Of a stretch of 64,000 nt of DNA, positions 48,751 through 57,356 are shown piece by piece. Under the pieces are notes generated by a model that did no database searches, had not been told where the DNA came from, and saw only the letters and a list, made by a program, of their open reading frames with translations. Source of the stretch: Bacillus sp. CHD6a (lineage in GTDB: Bacteria; Bacillota; Bacilli; Bacillales; Bacillaceae_I); the NCBI RefSeq assembly GCF_001293645.1, contig NZ_LBMD01000016.1, forward strand, positions 1 through 64,000, read 5' to 3'. A program made the position numbers and the translations under genes. Each line of letters begins with the position of its first letter. Position 1 is the stretch's first letter.

Positions 48751-48784
48751 GCCATCATCTCGTACGAATGGGTGATGGTTTTTG
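48751..48784 (+). terminator. Terminator of the ilv-leu operon
   Basis: GCCATCATC pairs with GGTGATGGT (one G-U pair), followed by TTTTTG. Confidence 0.75.
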
Positions 48785-48825
48785 TTGTGGAGACGTGTGT
48801 GACAGGTAAGCTTTAAACGCCAGAA

Positions 48826-48882
48826 CCGCCGGCTGAAGTTGAAGAACAGTCTAATAGAATTTCACTAGATAGGTATATTTAA
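48826..48882 (+). repeat. Short relic repeat of the PEAVEL type
   Basis: Frame reading gives PPAEVEEQSNRISLDRYI and a stop, similar to PPEAYLEEVELSNRL after the thiolase stop at 20289. There is no start or ribosome site. The remaining gap (48786-49052) holds no other gene. Confidence 0.35.
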
Positions 48883-48981
48883 CTATTTATCCCCATTTCT
48901 GAAACTAAATAACATCCCATATCGTATCATCTATAGGAAAACAAAGAGTTTACTAGAAAGATATAACTTTTTGTTCATATT

Positions 48982-49007
48982 GTTATTTTTATCCTGTATG
49001 AGGGTAA
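48982..49007 (+). promoter_or_regulatory. Possible SigB-type promoter (weak)
   Basis: GTTATT, a 14-base spacer and GGGTAA lie 45 bases before the lipoprotein start. The -35 matches only partly, so this is tentative. Confidence 0.35.
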
Positions 49008-49052
49008 AAGAAAATAGTCAATAAAACACAACAGGGAACAGGAGAGGATTAT

Positions 49053-50018
49053 GTGAAAGCTTTGAAAATGATGTTGGTGGGAATCCTGGCTGTCATGTTA
49101 CTAACAGCTTGTGGCAATTCCTCCAATGGGGCAAGTGGGAATGCTGAGGGAAATGCAGAAGCCGAAGAGACGACTAACCAGGAAACAACCAATGCGGCTT
49201 CTGAGGAAGAAAAAGTTGATACGACAGAAGAAACTGAAGCACAAAAAGCGCTGACTGCCGAAGAAGTTTTACAAAAATCCACTGAAGCCATGTCTGGACT
49301 TTCTAGCTACTCAATGGAAATGATCTCAGATCAGGAAATTTCCATGGCAAATGAAGAGACTATTAAAATGGTTACCACCACGAAAACTGATATGTCTTTA
49401 AATCCTATGGCCATGTATCAGGTGACTTCCATTGAAGATGCTGATGGAATGATGGAGGGCATGGAAAATGTATCGTATTTCTCTGAAGCCGGTTTCTTTG
49501 TATATGATTCCATGGCAGGTCAATGGTATAAAATGCCGGAAGAATTTACAGCTCAGTTAAACGCAATGTCTGAAATGCAAGGAAATCCCGCAGAACAGTT
49601 AGAGATGCTGAAAGACTACACGGATAAGATTACAATGACAGAAGAAGAAGACCACTATGTGTTGAACTTTGAAGGATCTGGTGAACAATTTAATGAAATG
49701 GCTGGAATAATTGGTGGTATGATGGGAGACGGCATGGGGGAAATGATGCAGGAGATGCTCTCCATGATGACAGTTAATCAATTAAATTATTTGGTTCATA
49801 TTGATAAAGAAAGTTTTTATCAAACTAAGGTTTTATTAAATATGGATATGGAAATGGATGTTGACGGGGAAAAGGTGTCAAGTATTCAGGTAATGGATTC
49901 AACCTTAACGAACTTCGATGAAGTTGGGGAAATTACTGTCCCTCAAGAAGTCATTGACAGTGCACAAGAAATGACACAAGAAGATCTTGAACAAATGGAA
50001 CAGCAAGGCAGTTATTAA
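49053..50018 (+). CDS. Lipoprotein, DUF6612/LolA-like fold likely
   Basis: GTG start with AGGAGAGG upstream; 321 residues. Lipobox LTAC places Cys 20 for lipidation. An acidic, low-complexity linker (residues ~22-70) is followed by a domain beginning LTAEEVLQKSTEAMSGLSSYSMEM, typical of Bacillus lipoproteins with a LolA/LppX-like fold. A Met/Gly-rich stretch lies near residue 220-240 (GGMMGDGMGEMMQEM). Function is unknown; probably binds a hydrophobic ligand at the cell surface. Confidence 0.8.
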   Translation: MKALKMMLVGILAVMLLTACGNSSNGASGNAEGNAEAEETTNQETTNAASEEEKVDTTEETEAQKALTAEEVLQKSTEAMSGLSSYSMEMISDQEISMANEETIKMVTTTKTDMSLNPMAMYQVTSIEDADGMMEGMENVSYFSEAGFFVYDSMAGQWYKMPEEFTAQLNAMSEMQGNPAEQLEMLKDYTDKITMTEEEDHYVLNFEGSGEQFNEMAGIIGGMMGDGMGEMMQEMLSMMTVNQLNYLVHIDKESFYQTKVLLNMDMEMDVDGEKVSSIQVMDSTLTNFDEVGEITVPQEVIDSAQEMTQEDLEQMEQQGSY

Positions 50019-50026
50019 AAAAGATA

Positions 50027-50054
50027 CGGGAGGAGCCATCTAAAGGTTCCTCCC
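50027..50054. terminator. Bidirectional terminator
   Basis: GGGAGGA pairs with TCCTCCC. An A-run on the left gives a good T-tract for the minus strand gene; it also closes the lipoprotein gene. Confidence 0.75.
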
Positions 50055-50061
50055 TATTCAT

Positions 50062-50622
50062 TTAAGTCAATCTCGATTTTACAGGATGATAGTCATAAAG
50101 TTTTCCTTCGTAAATCCATTCTAGTCGGTCGCTTTGCCTGAAATCATCAGGTGTAACAAGGGAGGGGAGTTTATCCCATAACTTGATACCGGATCGGTGA
50201 AGAACATCTGAGACGAACTGGGAACAGAAATAACTGGAATCAATTTCTACAGGCTCGTTTATAGAAACGCCAATCACGCCTAGCAAATTATAGAACCACT
50301 TTGTTTCTTTCTTTTGAAAGACCCCTATGATTCTCCGCATTTTTTCCACTTCCCGATGAGTCACGGCCATTTTATATATCACACATGTTGTGCCAGGATA
50401 CTTTCTATACGTTCCATTTTCCACATCTTCCTGAACAAAGCCACCGTTGAAAGGGTTACTTGGCCGTTTTCTGCCAAAGCTATATAACTCCTTTAAATCA
50501 CTGTCAAACGAAAGGGAGACGTGATTATATGGGGCTTTCGTGTACTTCTTTATGGACTTGGTAAATAAGGTACCAGTATCAGTAAGTAATATGTATACAT
50601 ATGTATCTCCCACATTCCCCAC
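50062..50622 (-). CDS. Permuted papain-like (NlpC/P60-type) hydrolase
   Basis: 186 residues without a signal peptide. The His of YNHVSLSFD (His 34) precedes the Cys of SSYFCSQFVSDVL (Cys 133), the permuted order found in YiiX/YebB and LRAT-like enzymes. This superfamily includes amidases and acyltransferases acting on lipids or peptidoglycan; the substrate is not known here. Monocistronic. Confidence 0.78.
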   Translation of the reverse strand: MGNVGDTYVYILLTDTGTLFTKSIKKYTKAPYNHVSLSFDSDLKELYSFGRKRPSNPFNGGFVQEDVENGTYRKYPGTTCVIYKMAVTHREVEKMRRIIGVFQKKETKWFYNLLGVIGVSINEPVEIDSSYFCSQFVSDVLHRSGIKLWDKLPSLVTPDDFRQSDRLEWIYEGKLYDYHPVKSRLT

Positions 50623-50719
50623 ACCTTTGAAAGAATTATTTCTATTATTATATTATATAATTTCTCTTGACCAAAATTAACCATTAATTTCATAATAATA
50701 GGTAGATAGGGGGATTATT

Positions 50720-51646
50720 ATGTTTATCTTTGAGAAAGAGGCAGTCATAACATTATTGGTTATTGCATTAGGCTTAAGTGTGTTTAGTATGACCTTTTAC
50801 ATAGTGAAAAGGAATACCACTTCTAAGGATTTCTCAGATTTATCAGTGCGGGTGAAAACATGGTGGGGGATGCTTGCTGTATTTAGCATTGCGACGTTGT
50901 TTCATCCAATGGTATCTTTATTAGCCCTTATGTTTTTATGTTTTTTTTCATTAAAAGAGTATTTCTCGATATTGCGAACCCGTAAGGTCGACAGGCAATT
51001 ATTCTTATGGGCGTATCTCTCCATCCCTATTCAGTTTTATTGGATCTATATCGGATGGTACGGAATGTTCATCGTGTTTATTCCAGTCTATGTATTCCTC
51101 TTCCTGCCGCTTCCGAGGATTCTTGGGAAAGGAACGGTTGGTTTCCTTCGCTCCGTCTCCTCCACACAGTGGGGATTGATGCTCATGGTATTCGGTCTAA
51201 GTCACCTGGCATTTTATCAGGTTGCAAGCCCGGAATATGGTGCAAACCTTGTCTTATATTTGGTTGTACTGACACAATTACATGATGTGATTCAGTATTT
51301 GATTTCACTTTATATCGGGAAAAAGAAGGTTATTCCATCATCCAACCCGAACATCACCTGGGAGGGCTTTTTGATTTCTACTTTTGTCACTACAGGAGTT
51401 TCCTACAATCTGTTTGCCTATTTAACTCCATTGAATGAGTTGTTTGGGTTGTTATCAGGTTTAATTGTTAGTGTTGCTTGTTTTGGAGGCAGTTTAGCAG
51501 TATCAGTATTGAAACGTGATCTGTTAGTGGGGGATGATGAGAAAGCATCTGTGCTGAAGAAAAGCTATTTAACGAGGGTAGATAGCCTTGCATACTCTGC
51601 TCCGATTTTCTTTCATGTTATCCGGTATTATTTTGATTTTATGTAG
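50720..51646 (+). CDS. CDP-diglyceride synthetase (CdsA/YnbB-like) membrane protein
   Basis: 308 residues, eight or so membrane helices. The C-terminal segment SVLKRDLLVGDDEKASVLKKS...TRVDSLAYSAPIFFH follows the CdsA signature (S-x-x-K-R-D ... D-R-x-D) but with substitutions: the usual PGHGG-like stretch is missing. The family makes CDP-diacylglycerol from phosphatidate and CTP. This looks like the YnbB-type accessory branch, not the main CdsA. The ribosome site is GGGGG. Confidence 0.72.
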   Translation: MFIFEKEAVITLLVIALGLSVFSMTFYIVKRNTTSKDFSDLSVRVKTWWGMLAVFSIATLFHPMVSLLALMFLCFFSLKEYFSILRTRKVDRQLFLWAYLSIPIQFYWIYIGWYGMFIVFIPVYVFLFLPLPRILGKGTVGFLRSVSSTQWGLMLMVFGLSHLAFYQVASPEYGANLVLYLVVLTQLHDVIQYLISLYIGKKKVIPSSNPNITWEGFLISTFVTTGVSYNLFAYLTPLNELFGLLSGLIVSVACFGGSLAVSVLKRDLLVGDDEKASVLKKSYLTRVDSLAYSAPIFFHVIRYYFDFM

Positions 51647-51731
51647 ATTTAAACAAATCCTTCTTTTGTATCACATAATTTTACATGTCGCCTAATATTT
51701 TACAGTAATAGGATATTGGGAGGAATGATGT

Positions 51732-52664
51732 ATGAAGCTGCTTATTTTCTGTGATCCAGGTATTGATGATGCGGTGGCTTTAATCTATGCGCTACTTCAT
51801 CCCGAAATAGAAGTACTGGGACTTGTATGCAGTTATGGAAATGTGGATAAGATCACTGCAGCAAATAATGCAGCGCATATTTTGAAAATGGCTGGCAGGT
51901 TGGACATCCCAATATTCAATGGTGCAGAAATGCCAGTCTCCGGAGAACTTGCCAACTACTATCCTGAAATTCATGGACAGGACGGTATTGGTCCTATAAA
52001 AGTAAAAAAAGGTTCCTGGAATCTTAGAATTCGAAACCTTGGTGAAGTATTTGAAATTATTAAGCGTAATAAAGATTTAGTCATTGCTGACCTAGGTAGA
52101 TCGACTACTTTGGCTGCGTGTTTTTTATTAAACAGAAAAGTAATGGGAGAGGTAAAAGAGCTTCATATTATGGGCGGAGCTTTCATGGTCCCTGGAAATG
52201 TTACCCCTGTAGCCGAAGCAAATTTCTTTGGAGACCCTACCTCAGCCAATTTATTATTAGCTCACGGTAAGAAAGTGTATCTTACCCCTCTAAATGTCAC
52301 TCAAAAGGCAATTATTACAAGTGATTATGCGGAGGCCCTTGAGTACTATACTAAAAATAAATTTAAAGAAATGTACATTCCGATAATTAACTATTATGCG
52401 AAAGCCTATTCAAAACTAATGCCTGGAATTGAAGGGGCTCCGTTTCATGATTTGTTAACGGTTTATTCTGCCGCTCATCCAGATAGGATGCAGTACTTGG
52501 CTAAAAATGTGCATGTCGTTGTAGAAGGCAAAACACGTGGGAAATCATTTGCCGACTTCCGTCATATGGAAGAGGATAGTGAGAGTAAACATTACATCGC
52601 CTTGGGATTCGATTATGAGCATTTTTTGCAAGAAGTTTTTCAAGTATTAACAAGACCCCTATAA
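51732..52664 (+). CDS. Inosine/uridine-preferring nucleoside hydrolase family protein
   Basis: 310 residues; the calcium-site motif at the N terminus is FCDPGIDDAVAL (Asp 8, 12, 13), normally DTDPGIDD, and HIMGGAFMVPGNVTPVAEANFFGDP is the family's second signature. A PFHDLLTVYSA motif follows with the third Asp. It would hydrolyse the N-glycosidic bond of nucleosides for salvage. The ribosome site is GGGAGGAATG. Confidence 0.9.
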   Translation: MKLLIFCDPGIDDAVALIYALLHPEIEVLGLVCSYGNVDKITAANNAAHILKMAGRLDIPIFNGAEMPVSGELANYYPEIHGQDGIGPIKVKKGSWNLRIRNLGEVFEIIKRNKDLVIADLGRSTTLAACFLLNRKVMGEVKELHIMGGAFMVPGNVTPVAEANFFGDPTSANLLLAHGKKVYLTPLNVTQKAIITSDYAEALEYYTKNKFKEMYIPIINYYAKAYSKLMPGIEGAPFHDLLTVYSAAHPDRMQYLAKNVHVVVEGKTRGKSFADFRHMEEDSESKHYIALGFDYEHFLQEVFQVLTRPL

Positions 52665-52700
52665 TAAGAGAAGTTACAACAATGAAAGGGGAAAATAAAA

Positions 52701-53264
52701 ATGATTTCTGAAAAAGAAAAAATGCTCGCTGGCGAGTTGTACGAACCCTGGGATACAGAGTTAATGAAGGAAAGAGCCAATGCTAGAAGACTAAGTCGAC
52801 TAATCAATGAAACTACTGAAACTCAAAGTGACCGGAGAGTAGAACTCCTTAAGGAACTTTTTGGATCCACGGGGGAAAATGTCTTTCTCGAACCGAACTT
52901 TCGTTGTGACTATGGATACAATATCCATGTAGGCGAAAACTTTTTTGCCAACTTTGACTGCTGCATCCTTGATGTGTGCAAAGTAGAGTTTGGCGATAAT
53001 TGTATGCTTGCGCCAGGGGTACATATTTATACCGCAACTCATCCCATCGATCCTGTTGAAAGAAACAAAGGACCTGAATACGGAATTCCAGTCAAAATAG
53101 GCAACAACGTCTGGATCGGCGGTAGTGCCGTCATTAATCCGGGTATCACAATCGGGGACAACGTGGTTGTCGCATCCGGCGCTGTTGTGACGAAAGATGT
53201 GCCTCCAAATGTAGTCGTCGGAGGAAATCCAGCCCGAATCATAAAAGAAATAAAAGTAAAATAA
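52701..53264 (+). CDS. maa: Maltose O-acetyltransferase (hexapeptide repeat)
   Basis: 187 residues with the N-terminal Mac domain ([27 protein letters not shown]) and left-handed beta-helix hexapeptides ending [34 protein letters not shown]. Very close in layout to B. subtilis Maa (YyaI). It acetylates maltose or other sugars with acetyl-CoA. Confidence 0.93.
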   Translation: MISEKEKMLAGELYEPWDTELMKERANARRLSRLINETTETQSDRRVELLKELFGSTGENVFLEPNFRCDYGYNIHVGENFFANFDCCILDVCKVEFGDNCMLAPGVHIYTATHPIDPVERNKGPEYGIPVKIGNNVWIGGSAVINPGITIGDNVVVASGAVVTKDVPPNVVVGGNPARIIKEIKVK

Positions 53265-53286
53265 AGAATCTATCATGTTTTCTAGT

Positions 53287-53330
53287 AATCGTTGCATATA
53301 ATGTAACGATTCTTCTTTTGTATTTTTTTA
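53287..53330 (+). terminator. Terminator of maa
   Basis: AATCGTT pairs with AACGATT across an AT-rich loop, followed by T-rich sequence. Confidence 0.65.
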
Positions 53331-53396
53331 TGTATCAGGGCTTCTAGTCTAGTTACGGAACTGTACATACTAGTGTTTTTGGTGGGAGGGACGGTT

Positions 53397-53789
53397 TTGG
53401 AAAAAGAAGAGCATTCCTTTTATGATCAACCAATAATAGCCTTTGGCTTGCCAATACTAATTATGCTGTTTGGAGTATTTTTGCTTGTGGAAGCACACAG
53501 TTCAGGGAAACTGAAATACATCCCTGTGGTATTCATTCTACTTGGGTTATCCGAAATTATCCGTGCTGTGATGAGACGTCATTACCGTCCGACAAAGAGG
53601 AAACGTGCTGAAATTAATCAAAAAAGTGGACATGTTGCTTATATTCTTATGGCATCAAGTGTGGTATGTTCAGTGTTGCTTTTGATTATGGAGCGTATTT
53701 CGGTGGAAATGGTGTTGTATGTGCAGTTGTCTATGGCAATTGTGGTATATCCATTGTTGAAATTAATTTTTCTTGTGCGGCACTATTAA
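53397..53789 (+). CDS. Small membrane protein of unknown function
   Basis: TTG 53397, six bases after GGGAGGG, is preferred over an upstream GTG at 53373 that precedes the ribosome site; 130 residues. Four hydrophobic segments (starting near IIAFGLPILIMLFGVFLLV) are separated by a basic loop (MRRHYRPTKRKRAE). No family was recognised. Confidence 0.65.
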   Translation: MEKEEHSFYDQPIIAFGLPILIMLFGVFLLVEAHSSGKLKYIPVVFILLGLSEIIRAVMRRHYRPTKRKRAEINQKSGHVAYILMASSVVCSVLLLIMERISVEMVLYVQLSMAIVVYPLLKLIFLVRHY

Positions 53790-53818
53790 AGTGACGGGGG
53801 GGGTTCCCGTCACTTTTT
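53788..53818. terminator. Bidirectional terminator
   Basis: AAAGTGACGGG pairs with CCCGTCACTTT around a short G-rich loop. It separates convergent genes and overlaps the last codons of the glycosyltransferase. Confidence 0.88.
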
Positions 53819-54952
53819 AAGTTCTTTAATGGAGTAGAATGTTCCTCTCCAAATGATGCCGCCTCTTTGGAGAGTGAGGATGGTTGCTCTTGCTATACTG
53901 TACATAAAAAGTAAGACAGTAAGAGGAAAGACTATTAAATATATATTTGCACCTTTTGCCATCTTGTTTGCTGTTTCGTTGTAAGCTAGAACTAACATCC
54001 ATATACTGAGAGCGTATACCAGTTGAGTGGTTCCGGTCGTCATTAACAAAGCGATAAAAGGGAAAAGTTGTGATAAAAATAAACCGCTTATGGCAAATAA
54101 CACCATAAAGTAGCTGTAAAAGAGGCCTGCAAAGGTGTTCTTCTCCAATCCGATAAGTGCCGAACGCAGGTCAGGGTACCATTCTACTTGAAGGTGTTCC
54201 AACGCCAGAGCCAAATGTTGTTTCATTCCTGCCTCTTTAATCTGCCTGCCAAGCATCAGGTCATCATCTGGTCTCATTTTTATATTTTTATGGGTACCTA
54301 TTTTCTCATAAGCGTCTCGAGATAAAAGGTTGAAAGCTCCAATGCCAATGGCAGACTTACTTTTAGGATCAATGGATTTCCAAGGCCTTTTAAAAAAACC
54401 AAAGCCAAAAAGGAAGAAGGATACAAAGGCGTTGGTCCAGAAACTGCTTCCTTTTAAATTTGGAGCAAGCGTTAAATGGTCGAGATTCTTGTCTTGAAAA
54501 TTTGTTAGGGCTTTTGAGATGGTATCTATTTTGAATAGAATGTCTGCATCGGTAAAAAGGATATAATCACCTTTGCTTTGAAGGAAGCCTTCATACAATG
54601 CATGATTTTTTCCTAACCATCCATCTTTTAGTTTTTTTATATGAATACATTTCATTCTCGGTTCTTTTTCGGCCAACTGTTCCATAAGGGTGCCAGTACG
54701 ATCAGTAGAACGGTCGTTAACGACAATCCATTCTATATTGTGATAAGTTTGCTGAAATTGAGATAGCAAACTAGCTTCTACATATTTCTCTTCATCCTTG
54801 GCAGCAACAATAATAGACAGAAGAGGACCATCACTATCTAAAGATCTATCTTCTTGAATATTTTCCAATTTAGCTATTTTTTTCATACCTAGCTTAGCAT
54901 CCATCCAAACAGCAAACCAGAAAAGAAGGGTGAATATTGCTAAATAAAGCAT
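53810..54952 (-). CDS. Family 2 glycosyltransferase, membrane-bound
   Basis: 380 residues: one N-terminal membrane helix, a GT-A domain (SIIVAAKDEEKYVEASL, IVVNDRSTDRTGT, DYILFTDADILF with the DxD motif, and later MRPDDDLMLGRQIK) and three C-terminal membrane helices. The layout is that of processive or lipid-linked GT2 enzymes such as CrtQ- or HpnB-like proteins. No carotenoid or hopanoid genes are adjacent, so the acceptor is unknown. Confidence 0.85.
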   Translation of the reverse strand: MLYLAIFTLLFWFAVWMDAKLGMKKIAKLENIQEDRSLDSDGPLLSIIVAAKDEEKYVEASLLSQFQQTYHNIEWIVVNDRSTDRTGTLMEQLAEKEPRMKCIHIKKLKDGWLGKNHALYEGFLQSKGDYILFTDADILFKIDTISKALTNFQDKNLDHLTLAPNLKGSSFWTNAFVSFFLFGFGFFKRPWKSIDPKSKSAIGIGAFNLLSRDAYEKIGTHKNIKMRPDDDLMLGRQIKEAGMKQHLALALEHLQVEWYPDLRSALIGLEKNTFAGLFYSYFMVLFAISGLFLSQLFPFIALLMTTGTTQLVYALSIWMLVLAYNETANKMAKGANIYLIVFPLTVLLFMYSIARATILTLQRGGIIWRGTFYSIKELKK

Positions 54953-55156
54953 CCTTTTCCCTCCAGTAGTTGATTCCTGTATTTTACCAGAAGCATGGTG
55001 GAAATAGCACCTATGGAGGTGTAATCGTAAATAAGAAGTTGACTATGAGTATTCTAACTTAAACAGAGGCTATTACTTGGGAAAAGGTATAAGAAAGTTG
55101 TAGATTTGTATGGGTTGGGTAATCAAATTTGTCTTTTTTGCGCAGCACAGATTAAA

Positions 55157-55239
55157 CTTCTACCTTTTATCTCTACCTTCTACCTTAAATGTTCGACCAT
55201 CTACATTTCCCAGCCGTACTTCTACCTTTTTTTCTAACT
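55157..55239 (+). repeat. Short array of ~21-bp units
   Basis: Units starting CTTCTACCTT or a variant begin at 55157, 55177, 55198 and 55219 (periods 20, 21, 21). They lie in the 417-base gap between the glycosyltransferase and the nucleotidyltransferase, which otherwise shows no gene. The period matches the array at 16131. Confidence 0.5.
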
Positions 55240-55369
55240 GTTATACCATTAAGCTATTTTTGTCTAGATCAAATTAAGATTCAAATAAGTTATTCCACTC
55301 TTATGAAGGAATTTACATATTTTTGTAGAAATATAAACCAACAACCAGCTAGAAGTTGATTTATTATGT

Positions 55370-56206
55370 GTGGGATTTTTAACTAAACATGAACAAAGAG
55401 ATGCTTGCTTGCCGACAGAACGGGAAAAATTGAGAGAGGCGATATACAAGGATTTAGTTCAAGACACAAAAATTTTAGCTTTCTTCTATGGAGGTTCTCT
55501 TGCTAAAGGCAATGCCGACTTGTATTCCGATTTAGATTTACGAATTGTTGTGGAGGACTCTGCCTACGAAACTTATCGCTTGAATAAAAAAGAACGCGCA
55601 ACAAACTGGGGTGATGTGTTATATTATGAAGATTTTCCGTGGGCATCATATTCCATCGCTCATTTTCGTTCTTTTATTAAAGTAGACACATTTTATTACC
55701 GGCAATCTGATTTGCACCCTTCTCCTTATTTGAAGTACCTTTTAATTGAACATGATCCTAATGGGATTATCTCTCAGTTAAGAGACAAGTCCCAATCAAT
55801 AGACTATCCATTTTCAGAAGAAGAATTCGAAGTTTGGCGAGGCAAATTCTTTGCTTATCTGCATGAAGTTTATCGACGGGTTCAACGTGGTGAGTATCTT
55901 TATGCTTTTCAGATGGTTCATTCCTTGAGCTATTCCATAGTAATCGGTTGGTATGTAGAAGCAGGGGAAGTCCCTAACTCATTTGGGGACTGGTCTAAAG
56001 TTGAAGGCCCGAGAAGTCCATTGAGTTTGCAGCAGCTGAGCCTACTAAAACAATGGGATACTGGAAAGCGAGATGCGAAAGAATTGTTTTCTATTGCAAG
56101 AAGTCAGACAGAAGAGTTTATACGAATTCAAGGTGTTCTTGCTGAGAGAGTTGGTTCCCCAGTAAATCAAGATTTGCTTCATGAAATAATGGATATGGTT
56201 CTCTGA
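55370..56206 (+). CDS. Nucleotidyltransferase-like protein (aminoglycoside adenylyltransferase fold)
   Basis: 278 residues from a GTG that lacks a clear ribosome site, so the N terminus is uncertain. The nucleotidyltransferase signature is complete: GGSLAKGNADLYSDLDL (GGS 41-43; Asp 54 and Asp 56). The C-terminal half is helical, as in AadK/ANT(6)-like enzymes. It may modify a small molecule such as an aminoglycoside, but resistance cannot be inferred from this alone. Confidence 0.75.
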   Translation: MGFLTKHEQRDACLPTEREKLREAIYKDLVQDTKILAFFYGGSLAKGNADLYSDLDLRIVVEDSAYETYRLNKKERATNWGDVLYYEDFPWASYSIAHFRSFIKVDTFYYRQSDLHPSPYLKYLLIEHDPNGIISQLRDKSQSIDYPFSEEEFEVWRGKFFAYLHEVYRRVQRGEYLYAFQMVHSLSYSIVIGWYVEAGEVPNSFGDWSKVEGPRSPLSLQQLSLLKQWDTGKRDAKELFSIARSQTEEFIRIQGVLAERVGSPVNQDLLHEIMDMVL

Positions 56207-56210
56207 GTGA

Positions 56211-56243
56211 AAAGCAGCATGTGCTATAGCATGTTGCTTTTTT
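56211..56243 (+). terminator. Terminator after the nucleotidyltransferase gene
   Basis: AAAGCAGCATG pairs with CATGTTGCTTT (one G-U pair), followed by TTTT. Confidence 0.85.
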
Positions 56244-56338
56244 CCCTTTTTAGGGAATAGTATCTGAGAGCAATTTATTTGCAATCCATATATGCATTTG
56301 CAATAATGCATTACAAAAGTTAAGGGAGAGTGTTATCG

Positions 56339-56983
56339 ATGAAAGTAACTGTAGTAGGAGCTAACGGACAGATTGGAAAACAACTCGTGCATTTTTTAAA
56401 AAAGGAAGATGGATACACTCCTATCGCGATGGTTCGGAAAGAAGAGCAAGCAGATAGTTTCGCAAAAGAGGGGATTGAATCAGTATTGGCTGATTTGGAA
56501 GGTTCCGTAGATGATCTTGTGAAGGCTTTTAGTGGCAGCGATGCAGTGGTGTTCACTGCGGGATCTGGCGGAAGCACAGGCTCAGATATGACATTGTTGA
56601 TCGATTTAGATGGAGCGGCAAAAACAGTCGAAGCAGCTGAAAAAGCTGGTATTTCCCGTTATGTGATGGTAAGTGCATTTCAGGCTGACAACCGGGAAAA
56701 CTGGAATGACGAGCTTCGTCCCTATTATGTCGCCAAACATTATGCGGATAAGGTATTAATGGCAAGTGACTTGGACTACACCATTGTGCGACCTGGTGGT
56801 TTAGTCAATGATGCAGGTACTGGCAAGGTGAAAATTGGGGATAATATTGAACCTGGATCCATCGCTAGAGAAGATGTGGCGAAAGTATTGCTTGCGGTAC
56901 TGGGTGCTAAAAACACGTATGGCGCTTCTTTTGACGTAGTTGGTGGTGACCATGGTATAGAGGAAGCTGTTAGTGGTGTTTAA
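56339..56983 (+). CDS. yhfK: NAD(P)H-binding SDR_a5 family protein, YhfK-like
   Basis: ATG 56339 after AAGGGAGAG; 214 residues, the length of B. subtilis YhfK. Rossmann motif VVGANGQIGKQL, then ADLEGS, FTAGSGG and the YYVAKHYADKVL helix with the usual Tyr/Lys spacing. Cytoplasmic NAD(P)-binding protein of unknown substrate. Confidence 0.85.
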   Translation: MKVTVVGANGQIGKQLVHFLKKEDGYTPIAMVRKEEQADSFAKEGIESVLADLEGSVDDLVKAFSGSDAVVFTAGSGGSTGSDMTLLIDLDGAAKTVEAAEKAGISRYVMVSAFQADNRENWNDELRPYYVAKHYADKVLMASDLDYTIVRPGGLVNDAGTGKVKIGDNIEPGSIAREDVAKVLLAVLGAKNTYGASFDVVGGDHGIEEAVSGV

Positions 56984-56989
56984 TTAAGG

Positions 56990-57245
56990 CAAAGACTGTC
57001 TCAAAAGATGAGGCCACTGAAAAAGTCATTGATTTTAGATGTTTTTTTGACGCCGCTGTTGATTTCCGCAAAAGGCTTCGCTTTCCTAGGGGCACTGCTG
57101 GAGCCTCCTCGGCAAGCCTGCGGGGTCTCCAGCTAGCGCTATATCCCTAAGGAGTCTTCGCCTTTTGCTCCAATCACCAGCTAGGAATCAATAAAAACTT
57201 TACGTTTTCAGTTATTCAGTGGCCTCAAAGAATGAGGCAGCCTTT
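56990..57245 (+). terminator. Intrinsic terminator split by an inserted element
   Basis: CAAAGACTGTCTCA (56990-57003) and TGAGGCAGCCTTTTG (57233-57247) form the two arms of a typical Bacillus terminator with loop AAAGAA once the element between is removed. It would serve the YhfK-like gene. Confidence 0.65.
57010..57226 (-). mobile_element. MITE-like element, copy 3 (inverted) in a terminator loop
   Basis: It begins GAGGCCACTGAAAAAGTC and ends ATTCAGTGGCCTC. Read on the minus strand it shows the same core as the other copies (GGAGACCCCGCAGGC, GAGGAGGCTCC, CCCCTAGGAAAGCGAAGCC). Flanking 8-mers AAAAGATG and AAAGAATG match at six of eight positions, consistent with a decayed duplication. Confidence 0.78.
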
Positions 57246-57356
57246 TGTGTGTTTCGTAGCGCATCGAGTTAGAGGGTGACAAATAAAACGGGCTTCTATT
57301 ATAGAACAAAGGAGGCAACATACTCAACATACTCCTTTCTGCAACATTATCTTTCT

